Part shown: one piece after another, positions 37,374-46,657 of the stretch
Layout of the letters: every line of letters begins with the position of its first letter
How positions within the stretch are numbered: position 1 is the stretch's first letter
Assembly (NCBI RefSeq): GCF_030440555.1
Contig: NZ_CP047118.1
Span: forward strand, 124,001 to 188,000
From: Corynebacterium caspium DSM 44850
Lineage (GTDB): Bacteria; Actinomycetota; Actinomycetes; Mycobacteriales; Mycobacteriaceae
Reading direction: 5' to 3'
DNA: 64,000 bases
Notes under the pieces: model-generated
Database searches by the model: none
What the model was told of the DNA's origin: nothing
What the model saw: only the letters and a program-made list of their open reading frames with translations
Position numbers and translations under genes: made by a program

Positions 37374-37766
37374 CAGGCACTTCCTTTCCGTTTTCGAGTA
37401 TCTTCAGGATTCTGTATATATAAGGAATATATAGGAATGCGAATAATTGATCACTTTGTTAAGCAATCACGAAAGATTACTCTAGCGTGTGATCCAGAGT
37501 TTCCCTAGAGATATTGTGCAGTGCGCAGAAAGGTTTCAGGAAGCTCCCAGGAAAAAGCTATTACCCCGCTACAGGGGGTGCCTTACAGGGTGGTGCGGAC
37601 CCCTTATTTTTCTTTCTGTAGTTTGGGACGGTATGAGTTAGAGAGATGCCCTGCTGTGAAATACCAGTACAGAAATTTCTGGCTGGCATGGTAGAGATTA
37701 AAGAATTACACAGCAGTTCGGCCTGCACCCTAGGCCTGCAAAAGTGGAAAAGGATTGGTCGTAATA
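37374..37766. other. Gene-free region upstream of topA with a hairpin
   Basis: About 390 bases without a convincing gene. A hairpin GGGGT (37575-37579)/ACCCC (37599-37603) followed by TTATTTTTC looks like a terminator or attenuator. It could end a short leader transcript before topA. Short reading frames here overlap topA in another frame and look spurious. Confidence 0.4.
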
Positions 37767-40745
37767 GTGGTAAAACGCTTGGTCATTGTGGAGTCAGCTA
37801 CAAAGGCCCGCAAGATTCAGCCCTATTTGGGCCCCGACTACATTGTTGAGGCCTCAGTGGGGCATATTCGCGATCTCCCACGCGGTGCAGCGGATGTTCC
37901 GACCAAGTACAAAAAAGAACCGTGGGCACGGTTGGGCGTGGATACCGAGCACGGTTTCACCCCTCTTTATGTGGTCAGCTCAGATAAGAAGAAAAAGGTA
38001 GCTGACCTGCGCTCTAAGCTTAAAGAAGTAGATGAGCTTTACCTGGCAACAGACCCAGACCGGGAGGGTGAAGCCATTGCTTGGCATTTGCTAGAAGTGC
38101 TCAAACCCAAGGTGCCGGTACGACGCATGGTCTTTAATGAGATCACCAAACCGGCAATTCTAGATGCTGCGGCTAATACCCGTGAGCTCGATATGCACCT
38201 GGTAGATGCGCAAGAAACTCGACGTATTTTGGATCGCCTCTACGGCTATGAAGTTTCCCCAGTGCTGTGGAAAAAAATAATGCCCAGGCTATCTGCTGGA
38301 CGAGTGCAATCAGTGGCTACCAGGGTAATTGTGGAGCGCGAACGCGAGCGGATGTCCTTTATATCTGCTGATTATTGGGATATTGTGGCTAATCTTAAAA
38401 CTGGTCAGCCCGCCAGCCCGGAAAATCCTTCGGAATTTCAAGCTCGTCTCAGTTCCATTAATGGCAAACGCGTAGCTCAGGGCCGTGATTTTGATGATCG
38501 CGGAGCTCTTAAAACTAGCCCAGCCACCGTTGAAATCATCGGCCAAGAACAGGCTAAAAAACTAGCCCAAGAACTTCCCGATGCCACCCTAAAAGTGGCA
38601 AGCGTGGAGGAAAAGCCTTATACGCGCCGCCCTTATGCGCCGTTTATGACTTCTACTTTGCAGCAAGAAGCTGGCCGTAAACTGCACTTTACTTCAGAGC
38701 GCACTATGCGCATTGCGCAGCGTTTATATGAAAACGGCCATATTACTTATATGCGTACCGACTCCACTTCGCTTTCGGCTCAAGGTTTAGAGGCCGCGCG
38801 CAGCCAGGCTAAAGAGCTCTATGGTGCGGCATATATTACTGATAAGCCGCGTCTTTATGATCGTAAGGTTAAGAATTCTCAAGAAGCTCACGAAGCTATC
38901 CGCCCGGCTGGGGAACGTTTTGCTACCCCCGCCGAATTGTCCGGAAAACTTGATGCAGAAGAGTTCAAACTCTATGAATTAATTTGGCAACGCACCGTGG
39001 CTTCGCAAATGTCGGATGCTAAAGGTACCTCGGTAAAGGTGACGGTAGCTGGCACGGGTCCACAATCTGGAGACAAAGTGGAATTTAGTGCTACTGGGCG
39101 CACCATTACGTTCCCTGGTTTTTTGCGGGCCTATGCTGATGATGCTGTAACGAATGCCGGAACCGCTAACAAGACGGGCGCAGCAGCTAAAAATAAGAGT
39201 GAAGATAAACATTTACCGCGCCTTTCCCAAGGTGATATTTTAGAGGCAAAATCTTTGGATGCTGAGGGGCATTCCACTAATCCGCCAGCGCGTTATACCG
39301 AAGCTAGTTTGGTAAAGAAAATGGAAGAGCTCGGAATTGGGCGACCTTCCACTTATGCTTCAATCATTAAAACTATTCAGGATCGCGGCTATGTAATGTC
39401 GCGCGGAAATGCCCTAGTTCCTAGCTGGGTAGCTTTTGCTGTGGTTGGTTTGCTGGAGCATAATTTTGGGGCTTTGGTGGATTATGATTTCACCTCTTCG
39501 ATGGAAGATGAGCTAGATGATATTGCCACCGGTGATGAAAACGGTGCCGATTGGCTGGCCGCTTTCTACTTCGGTGACCCTAATGCGGACGATAAAATCG
39601 CCGATGCCATTGCGCGTGCGGGAGGTTTGCGTTCCTTAGTTAATGACAATCTGGAGCATATTGATGCCCGCCAGGTTAATTCTTTACGCCTTTTCGATGA
39701 TGCCGAAGGTCGCGCAATTAATGTCCGGGTGGGCCGCTATGGGCCTTATTTGGAACGACAAGTTGGCACGAATGCTGCTGGTGAAGCCGAATACCAACGG
39801 GCAAATCTTCCCGAAGCTACCACCCCAGATGAGCTCACCCTAGCGGCCGCCGAGAAGCTATTTGCGACCCCACAAAGTGGTCGAGAGCTGGGGGTTAACC
39901 CCGCAAATGGGCGTACTATTGTGGCTCGTGAAGGCCGTTATGGGCCTTATATAACTGAGCTAGTACGCGAAGATGAGCGGGCGAGTGCCGAAGCTCAAGC
40001 TGAAATTGTGGTGGCAGAAGAACGCGCCGCTGAAGACGCTGAACGTGCTGCCACTGGCAAGCGCGCGAAGAATTGGGAAACCAAAACTGCGGCGAAACAA
40101 AAAGAAAAACGCATTGAGCAATATATTGAAGAATCGCTGAAACCAGCCACAGCTTCGCTATTTTCCACCATGGATCCGGCTACCGTAACCGTTGAAGAAG
40201 CCCTGCGGCTGCTGTCGTTGCCACGCGAAATCGGCATAGATCCTGCTGATGGCGAAATGATCAGTGCGCAAAATGGTCGTTATGGCCCGTATCTGAAAAA
40301 AGGCAATGATTCGCGCTCCCTTGGTAGCGAAGAACAGATTTTTAGCATCACTTTGGACGAAGCGCGTCGGATTTATGCGGAACCTAAGCGACGCGGTCGT
40401 GCTGCTGCTAAACCCCCGCTTAAACAACTTGGCGATAACGACGTCTCCGGGCGTCCGATGTCTGTCAAAGACGGTCGTTTTGGCCCCTATGTTACTGACG
40501 GGGAAACCAATGCCTCTTTGCGACGCGGCGATACCCCTGAGACCCTAACGGATCAGCGAGCCAATGAGCTGCTTTCAGAGCGTCGGGCCAAAGTTTTAGC
40601 TGAAGGTGGCGCACCGAAGAAAACGACGAAGAAAACAGCTAAGCGCAGCACCAAAAAAGCCACCAAAAAAGCCACGAAGAAGGTAGCGAAGAAAACAACC
40701 CGCACTACTAAAAACGTAGTTAAGGCAGGAAGCCGCAAGAAATAA
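37767..40745 (+). CDS. topA: DNA topoisomerase I
   Basis: A type IA topoisomerase of about 992 residues that relaxes negative supercoils. The N-terminal TOPRIM domain has RLVIVESATKARKI and DLYLATDPDREGEAIAWHL-type sequence. The catalytic tyrosine is in ITYMRTDSTS (about residue 327). Several C-terminal topo repeats of the form NGRTIVAREGRYGPYI follow in place of zinc fingers, as in mycobacteria. A 50-residue Lys/Thr-rich tail (KKATKKATKKVAKK) helps DNA binding. GTG 37767 was chosen; a TTG at 37755 sits only one base from AAGGA and is less likely. Confidence 0.95.
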   Translation: MVKRLVIVESATKARKIQPYLGPDYIVEASVGHIRDLPRGAADVPTKYKKEPWARLGVDTEHGFTPLYVVSSDKKKKVADLRSKLKEVDELYLATDPDREGEAIAWHLLEVLKPKVPVRRMVFNEITKPAILDAAANTRELDMHLVDAQETRRILDRLYGYEVSPVLWKKIMPRLSAGRVQSVATRVIVERERERMSFISADYWDIVANLKTGQPASPENPSEFQARLSSINGKRVAQGRDFDDRGALKTSPATVEIIGQEQAKKLAQELPDATLKVASVEEKPYTRRPYAPFMTSTLQQEAGRKLHFTSERTMRIAQRLYENGHITYMRTDSTSLSAQGLEAARSQAKELYGAAYITDKPRLYDRKVKNSQEAHEAIRPAGERFATPAELSGKLDAEEFKLYELIWQRTVASQMSDAKGTSVKVTVAGTGPQSGDKVEFSATGRTITFPGFLRAYADDAVTNAGTANKTGAAAKNKSEDKHLPRLSQGDILEAKSLDAEGHSTNPPARYTEASLVKKMEELGIGRPSTYASIIKTIQDRGYVMSRGNALVPSWVAFAVVGLLEHNFGALVDYDFTSSMEDELDDIATGDENGADWLAAFYFGDPNADDKIADAIARAGGLRSLVNDNLEHIDARQVNSLRLFDDAEGRAINVRVGRYGPYLERQVGTNAAGEAEYQRANLPEATTPDELTLAAAEKLFATPQSGRELGVNPANGRTIVAREGRYGPYITELVREDERASAEAQAEIVVAEERAAEDAERAATGKRAKNWETKTAAKQKEKRIEQYIEESLKPATASLFSTMDPATVTVEEALRLLSLPREIGIDPADGEMISAQNGRYGPYLKKGNDSRSLGSEEQIFSITLDEARRIYAEPKRRGRAAAKPPLKQLGDNDVSGRPMSVKDGRFGPYVTDGETNASLRRGDTPETLTDQRANELLSERRAKVLAEGGAPKKTTKKTAKRSTKKATKKATKKVAKKTTRTTKNVVKAGSRKK

Positions 40746-40767
40746 ATTCAGCTTCTAATATGGTGAT

Positions 40768-41547
40768 ATGACTTTGCTAAAGACATTCACCACTCGTACC
40801 TTTGAAGGGGCAGCTGCGTTGCAAGAATCTGTGCAACGCAGCTTTTTGCATAAAGATCGGATTCTTTATGCCACCTCCGGCAGTTTAGCTGCGTTAACTG
40901 CGCTAACTGCCCGCAAAGGCCCAGCTAAAATTCAGGCGGTGTTGCCTTTAGTAGGGGCTACGGCTTTGCTCCCGACGGTATTTCGAAGTGCAAAACTAGG
41001 GCTCGGAAGTAAATTATTGCTAAGTGCCGGAGTCGTTTGTGGCGGAGTGGCAGAAACTAGGCGGTATCTTTCGGCCACCCCCACAGCCGAGGCAGCGGCA
41101 ACCGAGGCACCTACAGCCCTGGAATATGTCTTAGAAGATGCGGCAATTTTGGAGCCCCTCTTCTATCATTTAGTACTTTTAGCTGCTGGTGCTAAACGAA
41201 ATCCAGCAGATGAGACTATCCGCTCTAGCATTAATCTGGTGGCTATTTTGGCTGCTCTAGTGCGTTCGCGGGATCTTAAAACTGTGCTGTCGCTGTCTGC
41301 ACCGATTGGGGCTTTAGGGCTTTTTGCTGTGGCCGCTAACCGTGCCCAAGATCGTGCGCTTGTAAAAAGTACAGCTAGCCAGGGAATATCTCATGCCGGA
41401 AATATGCTTTATGGCATTGAGTTACTCAAACTTGGGGCCGGTTCGGCCTTTAAGGCAGGTACCAAGCGCAGCCGCGAATTTGCGGCAGCCCTAATATTTG
41501 GGCGCATGGTTGCACTTTTGCTGCTGGTAGATGGCCTAACTAACTAA
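40768..41547 (+). CDS. Hypothetical multi-pass membrane protein
   Basis: 259 residues with about seven hydrophobic stretches separated by short loops, including LATSGSLAALTALTARK-like and EPLFYHLVLLAAGAKRNPADETI. It resembles the size and topology of YhhN/TMEM86 lysoplasmalogenase-like proteins, but the signature is not clear, so no function is given. It follows topA by 22 bases and may be co-transcribed. Its stop overlaps the convergent cyclase stop by four bases. Confidence 0.7.
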   Translation: MTLLKTFTTRTFEGAAALQESVQRSFLHKDRILYATSGSLAALTALTARKGPAKIQAVLPLVGATALLPTVFRSAKLGLGSKLLLSAGVVCGGVAETRRYLSATPTAEAAATEAPTALEYVLEDAAILEPLFYHLVLLAAGAKRNPADETIRSSINLVAILAALVRSRDLKTVLSLSAPIGALGLFAVAANRAQDRALVKSTASQGISHAGNMLYGIELLKLGAGSAFKAGTKRSREFAAALIFGRMVALLLLVDGLTN

Positions 41548-43076
41548 GATCTATCTGCCAGAGTTTCCCGGATTGGGCGGGCTAATTGGGTCATTTGGTG
41601 ACGTCCGCGCAGTTCTACTGATTTCAGCAGCGTCCACCTTGCTTGTTCAGCCTCATTAGCACCGCGCAAGGTATTAACAGTGGTCAGGACCCGGCCGGGA
41701 GTTTTCTTGGCTAGATCTGTAAGCCGGGCTGCTTGATTGACGGCATCGCCAATAACGGTGTATTCGAAGCGGTCGGCCCCGCCGATATGTCCGGCCACTA
41801 CATGGCCAGCAGCTACTCCAATACCTGCTTGTAAACGTAGATCCTGTAAACGATCGCGCAGTTGTCGGGCAGCCTGTAGCGCCATGGAATTAGTGTCATT
41901 TAAAACTAGGGGAGCACCGAAAACGGCTAGCGCGGCATCGCCTTGGAATTTATTAATAATCCCTTTATTGGCATGCACCACCTCTACTACCACCTCGAAA
42001 AAGCGATTGAGTTCCTGTACTACTTCTTCGGGTTTATGGTTCACGGTAAAGGTAGTAGAGGAAATTACATCGATGAAAAGTACTGCAACTTTACGATCCT
42101 CCCCACCTAAGGCGGGCTTATTTTCTAGCGCCCGTTCTGCAACCTCAATACCCACATAGCGACCAAAAATATCGCGTACGCGCGCTCTTTCTTTCAGCCC
42201 GCGCATCATTTCATTAAATCCGGCCTGGAGTACCCCTAATTCTGAGCCGTCATAAATATCTACCTCTGCATCGGCATCCCCGCGGCGCACCCGATTAATG
42301 GCTTCTTGCAGCTCATTAATGGGATCCACCACAGAGGCAATCACCAAATTGGTGGCTATAAATCCGGCACAGAGCCCTCCGATGAGAAGTCCGATAATCC
42401 CGGGGAGAACATCGGCAGCATTATCAGTAAACATCCCAATCCATTGGGCCAAAACCAATAAAACTGCCCCTACCATGGGTAATCCGGAACTTAATGCCCA
42501 AGTTGCTCGCAGTCGGACATGGATTGGGGGTTCTAAGGTGGAATCTTCGTAGCGTCTGGCTAGGGCGGCTGCGGCAATCGGGCGCACCAAGCGTTCAGCA
42601 GCTAAATAGGTGATCATAGAGCTAATGCCCATGGTCAGGACGGTGGAAATGCCAGTAACTAGAGCCAAATTTCGAGACATCGCCGCCGCGGCACTAACCG
42701 CAATAATGATGCCGATTATCCAAACTGCGGCGCACACTATGGCCTGATAGATGGGCAGTCTAAGTACTAGATTGCGCACCTCATTGGGGTCATGAGCATC
42801 GGGGTCGCGCTGCCAATCTAATACCGGGCGAAACATTACTAAAGTGGCCAAAATCCCGATAATCACCGCAAAGGCAATATAAATAAGCCCCACTGCGCGC
42901 CAGTGCACTAAATCAATATCTAAAGAATCTAGGCCGGGAATGGGAATCAGGTAGCGAATAAAAAGCAGGATCGCCGCCGCCCCAATTAGGTTCGAACTTA
43001 AAACCCACAGGGCATAACGTGGCCAGGAGGTGCCCCAAATCCACGAAATTGTGCGCGCTAACCGATGCATGTCCAC
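41544..43076 (-). CDS. cyaB: Membrane adenylate cyclase (class III)
   Basis: A 510-residue enzyme that makes cAMP, the ligand of GlxR. Six N-terminal membrane helices (to about residue 230) are followed by a HAMP linker (about 230-285) and the catalytic domain (about 320-495). VAVLFIDVISSTTFT carries the first metal aspartate, KFQGDAALAVFGAP the second, and YTVIGDAVNQAARLTDLA the transition-state region. Layout and neighbours match Rv3645 and C. glutamicum CyaB. Its cAMP presumably reaches GlxR, encoded at 18544-19227. Confidence 0.92.
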   Translation of the reverse strand: MDMHRLARTISWIWGTSWPRYALWVLSSNLIGAAAILLFIRYLIPIPGLDSLDIDLVHWRAVGLIYIAFAVIIGILATLVMFRPVLDWQRDPDAHDPNEVRNLVLRLPIYQAIVCAAVWIIGIIIAVSAAAAMSRNLALVTGISTVLTMGISSMITYLAAERLVRPIAAAALARRYEDSTLEPPIHVRLRATWALSSGLPMVGAVLLVLAQWIGMFTDNAADVLPGIIGLLIGGLCAGFIATNLVIASVVDPINELQEAINRVRRGDADAEVDIYDGSELGVLQAGFNEMMRGLKERARVRDIFGRYVGIEVAERALENKPALGGEDRKVAVLFIDVISSTTFTVNHKPEEVVQELNRFFEVVVEVVHANKGIINKFQGDAALAVFGAPLVLNDTNSMALQAARQLRDRLQDLRLQAGIGVAAGHVVAGHIGGADRFEYTVIGDAVNQAARLTDLAKKTPGRVLTTVNTLRGANEAEQARWTLLKSVELRGRHQMTQLARPIRETLADRS

Positions 43077-43121
43077 TACTTTAGGTCAATTGGGTGACGG
43101 AAACGAGGTTGAGCAACAACC

Positions 43122-43130
43122 TGTGGATAA
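43122..43130 (-). promoter_or_regulatory. Perfect DnaA box between cyaB and holB
   Basis: TGTGGATAA, the complement of TTATCCACA, lies in the 104-base gap from which the cyclase gene and holB diverge. It is 51 bases before the holB start, a replication gene. Confidence 0.45.
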
Positions 43131-43180
43131 CTTAGGGATGGCCGCGAGATGACAGCGGGATTACACGCTAGGGTAGGGGC

Positions 43181-44428
43181 GTGACTTCCCGATCTGTGTC
43201 TGAGCGCCTGGCAGATATTCCTGCTGTCCGTGACCGTGTGTTAGCTGCCGCCCACGCTGGACGCGCCCGCCCCCAAAATAGCGGCACTGACGCTGCCTCC
43301 GGCACCGCCTCTATAGCAGATACTTATGCTTTAGCCCATTCCTGGGTGGTTACTGGCGCGCCAGGTTCGGGGCGTTCCCAAGCGGTGGTGGCTTTTACTG
43401 CCGCTTTGCAGTGCACGGATCCCACGGAGATCGGCTGCGGTAAATGTGCTGACTGCCGGGCCGTTTTTGGGGGCTCGCATACCGATGTGGTGCATATTAT
43501 TCCCACTGAATTATCGTTGGGGGTGCCCTTTGTGCGGGCTGAAATTATTTCTCAAGCACACAGCATGCCGACGGTTGGTAAATGGCGAGTAGTGATTGTA
43601 GAAAATGCGGATCGGCTTACCCGTGAAGCCGCTAATGCCTTGCTCAAAACGGTAGAAGAGCCGCCACTGCGCACCATAATGATGTTTTGTGCACCGTCGA
43701 CAGATCCGGAAGATTTTGCGGTTACTTTGAATTCCCGCTGCCGTCACCTCTATATTCCTTCGCCTTCGGTGGCAGAAATCGAGCGGATTCTCACCACGGA
43801 GGAAAATACCACCCCGGAGATAGCACGGCTTGCCGCCCATGCTTCGATGCGTCATATTGGGCGGGCTCGCCTATTGGTAAATAACCCTTCTATGCAGGCC
43901 CGACGCGCCCAAAGCTTGCAGTTGGCCGCCCAAATAAAACGCCACGAATCCGGCTTTCTGGCGATGTCTTCCTTGCTGAAAATGATAGATAAGGAAATCG
44001 CTGAAAGTTTTGCCGCATCCGATGCCACAGAGGTAGAAAAAATGCGCCAATCCTTAGGCTTAGGCGGCAAAGGCAAAGGGGTTGCGCGAGCAAACCGTGA
44101 TGGGACAGCACATCTTCGTCGCCTAGAAGAAAGCATCAAAAAGCGTACGACGCGGCGTCGTCGGGATCGCTTTGATTTAGCTTTAATTGATTTAGCTGGC
44201 TTATACCGCGATGCGCTCTTGGTTGCTATCGGCTCTGATATAGAACCAGTGCACCGCGATTTTGCGCCACTAGCTGCAGAAATCGCCGCCAGTGTGGGCG
44301 AATCTGGTCTAGTAGCTTGTTTGGATGCAATCGAGATTTGTCGGCGCCACATCGCCCAAAATGTGCCGCTGCATACCGCTGGCGACGCCCTAATTGGGCG
44401 TCTGCGCCTAGCTTATGGCATGAAATAA
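43181..44428 (+). CDS. holB: DNA polymerase III subunit delta' (clamp loader)
   Basis: A 415-residue clamp-loader subunit. The P-loop is GAPGSGRSQAVVAF with Arg in place of the catalytic Lys, as expected of the non-hydrolysing delta' subunit. A zinc site follows: CTDPTEIGCGKCADC. RLTREAANALLKTVEEPP is the SRC-like region. The GTG start is supported by homologous N-termini. It is the last gene of the conserved block; tRNA-Thr follows 129 bases later. Confidence 0.92.
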   Translation: MTSRSVSERLADIPAVRDRVLAAAHAGRARPQNSGTDAASGTASIADTYALAHSWVVTGAPGSGRSQAVVAFTAALQCTDPTEIGCGKCADCRAVFGGSHTDVVHIIPTELSLGVPFVRAEIISQAHSMPTVGKWRVVIVENADRLTREAANALLKTVEEPPLRTIMMFCAPSTDPEDFAVTLNSRCRHLYIPSPSVAEIERILTTEENTTPEIARLAAHASMRHIGRARLLVNNPSMQARRAQSLQLAAQIKRHESGFLAMSSLLKMIDKEIAESFAASDATEVEKMRQSLGLGGKGKGVARANRDGTAHLRRLEESIKKRTTRRRRDRFDLALIDLAGLYRDALLVAIGSDIEPVHRDFAPLAAEIAASVGESGLVACLDAIEICRRHIAQNVPLHTAGDALIGRLRLAYGMK

Positions 44429-44557
44429 TTTCAAGGCCAGGCTAGTTCTGAGCGCTTAGCAAAAGCTTGTGGGCGGCGTATTTTTTTCTGTGTTGGGAAT
44501 CCGCTATGCTGTGCAGTCGGTATCAATTACCATTGTGGATTCCGGTTAACGGATCCC

Positions 44558-44633
44558 GCCGCCTTAGCTCAGTCGGTAGAGCGTCTCACTCGTAATGAGA
44601 AGGTCGCGAGTTCGATTCTCGCAGGCGGCTCCA
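44558..44633 (+). tRNA. tRNA-Thr (anticodon CGT)
   Basis: The acceptor arms GCCGCCT and AGGCGGC pair over seven bases, with discriminator T and an encoded CCA (44631-44633). The anticodon stem TCTCA/TGAGA encloses CTCGTAA, which gives anticodon CGT. The T arm is TCGCGAGTTCGATTCTCGC-like. The foreign segment begins just downstream, but no second copy of the tRNA 3' end was seen on its right side. Confidence 0.96.
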
Positions 44634-44645
44634 CGATGCAGTCCA

Positions 44646-44665
44646 AACGGGTATACGCCGTTTTT
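44646..44665 (+). terminator. tRNA-Thr terminator
   Basis: AAACGG (44645-44650) pairs with CCGTTT (44658-44663), and the T run continues to 44665. Confidence 0.65.
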
Positions 44666-44677
44666 GCATTAGCGATG

Positions 44678-44731
44678 GCCGGGTGGCCTATTTTCCCTTG
44701 ATATTGCGGGAAAATGAGCACCCGGCTTTTT
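44678..44731 (+). terminator. Compound hairpin terminator
   Basis: An outer stem GCCGGGTG (44678-44685)/CACCCGGC (44719-44726) holds an inner stem ATTTTCCC (44690-44697)/GGGAAAAT (44708-44715), and TTTTT follows. It may be a second stop for the tRNA transcript or belong to the foreign segment that starts here. Confidence 0.6.
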
Positions 44732-44940
44732 CATATTCGAAGGCTAGTGTGGGCGGCGTTGGAGAGCGCCTGGACGGTGGGTTTGTCCCCGGTGTAGGAG
44801 GGCTTGACAACACAGATTTGTCCCAGGCTGTTGCGGAATAGTGTGTTGTTGGCACTGAGACGTCGAGCGACGGCTGTAAGGGCGTCGAGCACGCCACGCC
44901 GTCGAGGAACGTAAGCGGCGGCTCGCCCGTCAGCGCGTTG
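44731..44940 (-). pseudogene. C-terminal fragment of an unknown gene
   Basis: Reading from the junction near 44940 towards a TGA at 44731, the frame encodes about 65 residues (RADGRAAAYVPRRRG, RRLSANNTLFRNSLGQICVV, ending HTSLRI). Codon use is GC-rich and regular, so it was once coding. The frame has no start and runs on at its left end into the antisense of the next fragment. The family is not recognised. Confidence 0.4.
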
Positions 44941-45495
44941 CCAGCCAACAACGAACTGAAAGTAGTTCAGGAATATCTCAACAACGTTCAGGCAATGCAA
45001 AAGACGATTCTTCAGCTTCTCGGACAGCTAGCGGACACTCAACCGCTCAGCGACGAGGAAGCCAAGGGGCTGCGAAGCAGCCTTCGGCAGCAGAACGTGC
45101 GCGGCGAACAGCTCGGGCGAACGCTCGAAAGTCTCGACAAAAAAGTAAAGACGATGGACTCAGCCTTTAAGGAGCTGTCTGCCAAAGTCGAAGCTGACCA
45201 TAAGGTGCAGCTGAACACTCGCAACGTGGCGAATGCGCTTGCTCGCACTATGAACCTGGATAAGGTTCATGAGACGGTAACGCAGTGGCAGGTTGCTGAG
45301 AGTAATCGCGTTAAGCGGGCTGCGGAGCAGGCCGACGAGACGTGCGAGATGTTGAAGGAGTCGGTACGGAAGTCGGAGCGCCAGTTGGAGCGTATTCGCC
45401 AGCAAACGTCGATGTTTGGCGGCGGTATTAAGGCTTTTTCGGTCGGCTTTTTGATGCCGTTCGCTCTGGTGTTGTTCTCCGTCACGGTTGTCACG
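44938..45495 (+). pseudogene. Coiled-coil, membrane-tailed protein fragment
   Basis: About 185 residues. A long charged coiled coil ([20 protein letters not shown] to [14 protein letters not shown]) is followed by one C-terminal membrane helix, [20 protein letters not shown]. The layout resembles plasmid mobilisation accessory proteins or the tail of a relaxase, but this is not certain. The reading frame is open for about 25 codons upstream of a possible TTG start without an ATG, and after the helix it runs into antisense recombinase sequence. It therefore seems cut at both ends. Confidence 0.45.
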
Positions 45496-45654
45496 CGATG
45501 CGCCAGAAACCTTATCGGTGAAAATGAAGCGTTCCTCGACGCCCTCGGCTTTAAGCGCTTCGATCTGTCGGGAGAGGTTTTGGTCGGCAGAGGACACGCG
45601 GGCATAGCCGATTCGGATCGATTGTGTCGGAGAAAGACCACCTTCTGTACTCAT
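45490..45654 (-). pseudogene. Serine recombinase (resolvase), N-terminal fragment
   Basis: From ATG 45654 the frame gives about 55 residues, including [23 protein letters not shown] with the catalytic serine, and ending [11 protein letters not shown]. This is the start of a Tn3-family resolvase/invertase catalytic domain. After SRD the similarity stops abruptly and the frame enters the antisense of the coiled-coil fragment, so about 130 residues are missing. The 100 bases upstream, with two TGTCGG motifs (within 45656-45662 and 45723-45728), could be what is left of its res site. Confidence 0.75.
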
Positions 45655-45839
45655 GTGTCGGTTATACAGGATGTGAACCCTGCCTACACTGGTCACTGGC
45701 ATAGTAAGGAAGATGTAGGGAGTGTCGGAAAAGGTGTACCCGTCCTACATATCTTTGTTTAGACCCCTCACCATAACGTTCTCTTAATCTCTAACATAAA
45801 TGAGTCACACGCTATTCCTCTTAAACAGGAAGGACGACC

Positions 45840-46406
45840 ATGAAGCACCATTTTCTAAAAACATCCCTTGCATCAGGGCTAGCTCTCGCCGCTATTTTCG
45901 GTGCGCAGCCAGCAGCTAATGCAGAACAACCTCTTCAAACAAGTCCACAAGCAGGATCATCCTCAGTACAAGAAAATTTGTCTGAAGGGGAGAAGGTTCT
46001 TGCGATTGGCTAAGATGGCTTTATGAGAACCATCAACACGAACGACAGCGGAAATCACAAACGAGGTGAGATTCGCAATGATTTGAAGCTGGCTGAAGGC
46101 GACACACTCACCCTTTCACAGGACAAGAAGACTGCAACCCTCGTCGATTCCAAGGGGACTGTGCTCGGAGAATTTAAAGCCCCCGCCATTGAAGTGGAAG
46201 GGCATACATTCGATGGAGTTTTCACGGTTGATGGAGATTCGTTGATCACAGGACTTCCCTCCGATTCACCCTTGAGGCAGGAGCGGAGCTGCTGGCGGGG
46301 TAACACCGCGAAATGGACATGGCGTGTGGCCGGTGCCGCCACCTGTGGTCTTGCCTGGGCTGGAGCCGAAGACATGATGCACATTGATGACCGTGTTTGC
46401 CGATGA
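45840..46406 (+). pseudogene. Secreted protein gene interrupted by one stop codon
   Basis: ATG 45840 follows AGGAAGGA by six bases. It starts a signal peptide (MKHHFLKTSLASGLALAAIF to ANA) and 57 codons up to TAA at 46011-46013. The same frame then continues without a break for 130 more codons to 46406 (DGFMRTINTNDSGN, AIEVEGHTFDGVFTVDGD, then a Trp/Gly/Ala-rich end with three cysteines, CWRGNTAKWTWRV to VCR). A single sense-to-TAA change explains this. An ATG at 46023 could restart but has no ribosome site. Size, secretion and the Gly/Trp/Cys-rich end would suit a bacteriocin-like precursor; this is inference only. Confidence 0.6.
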
Positions 46407-46654
46407 AGAAGTTTGACAGCTCTAAACCAAGCAGTTGGATACGCGTCTGGGTAGCCCTGGTATTGGGAACATTACTGGGCTCCTATCTTGTTCCAGCGCT
46501 CTCCTGGAAAATAGGAAATGACTCTGATTGGTCAAACGCGTTTCAACAAGGCTGGAACAACTTGCTAGATAACGGGGTTCCTACAGTCATCTTCCTCACA
46601 GGTCTACTTGTAGTTATCCTGCTGTTTGTTTTCTTCAACAAGAAAACAAAGTAA
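46403..46654 (+). CDS. Small two-helix membrane protein
   Basis: An 83-residue protein with membrane helices at about 13-35 and 58-78 and a basic C-terminus (FFNKKTK). Its ATG overlaps the stop of the secreted-protein frame as ATGA, so the two were translated together. A small membrane protein coupled to a secreted peptide is a common layout for a bacteriocin and its immunity protein. It could equally be a membrane partner of unknown role. A terminator follows directly. Confidence 0.55.
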   Translation: MKKFDSSKPSSWIRVWVALVLGTLLGSYLVPALSWKIGNDSDWSNAFQQGWNNLLDNGVPTVIFLTGLLVVILLFVFFNKKTK

Positions 46655-46657
46655 GAG

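Noticed and set aside
37646-37849. A 67-codon frame just upstream of and overlapping topA
   Set aside because: It overlaps the strongly supported topA start in another frame and has no recognisable features.
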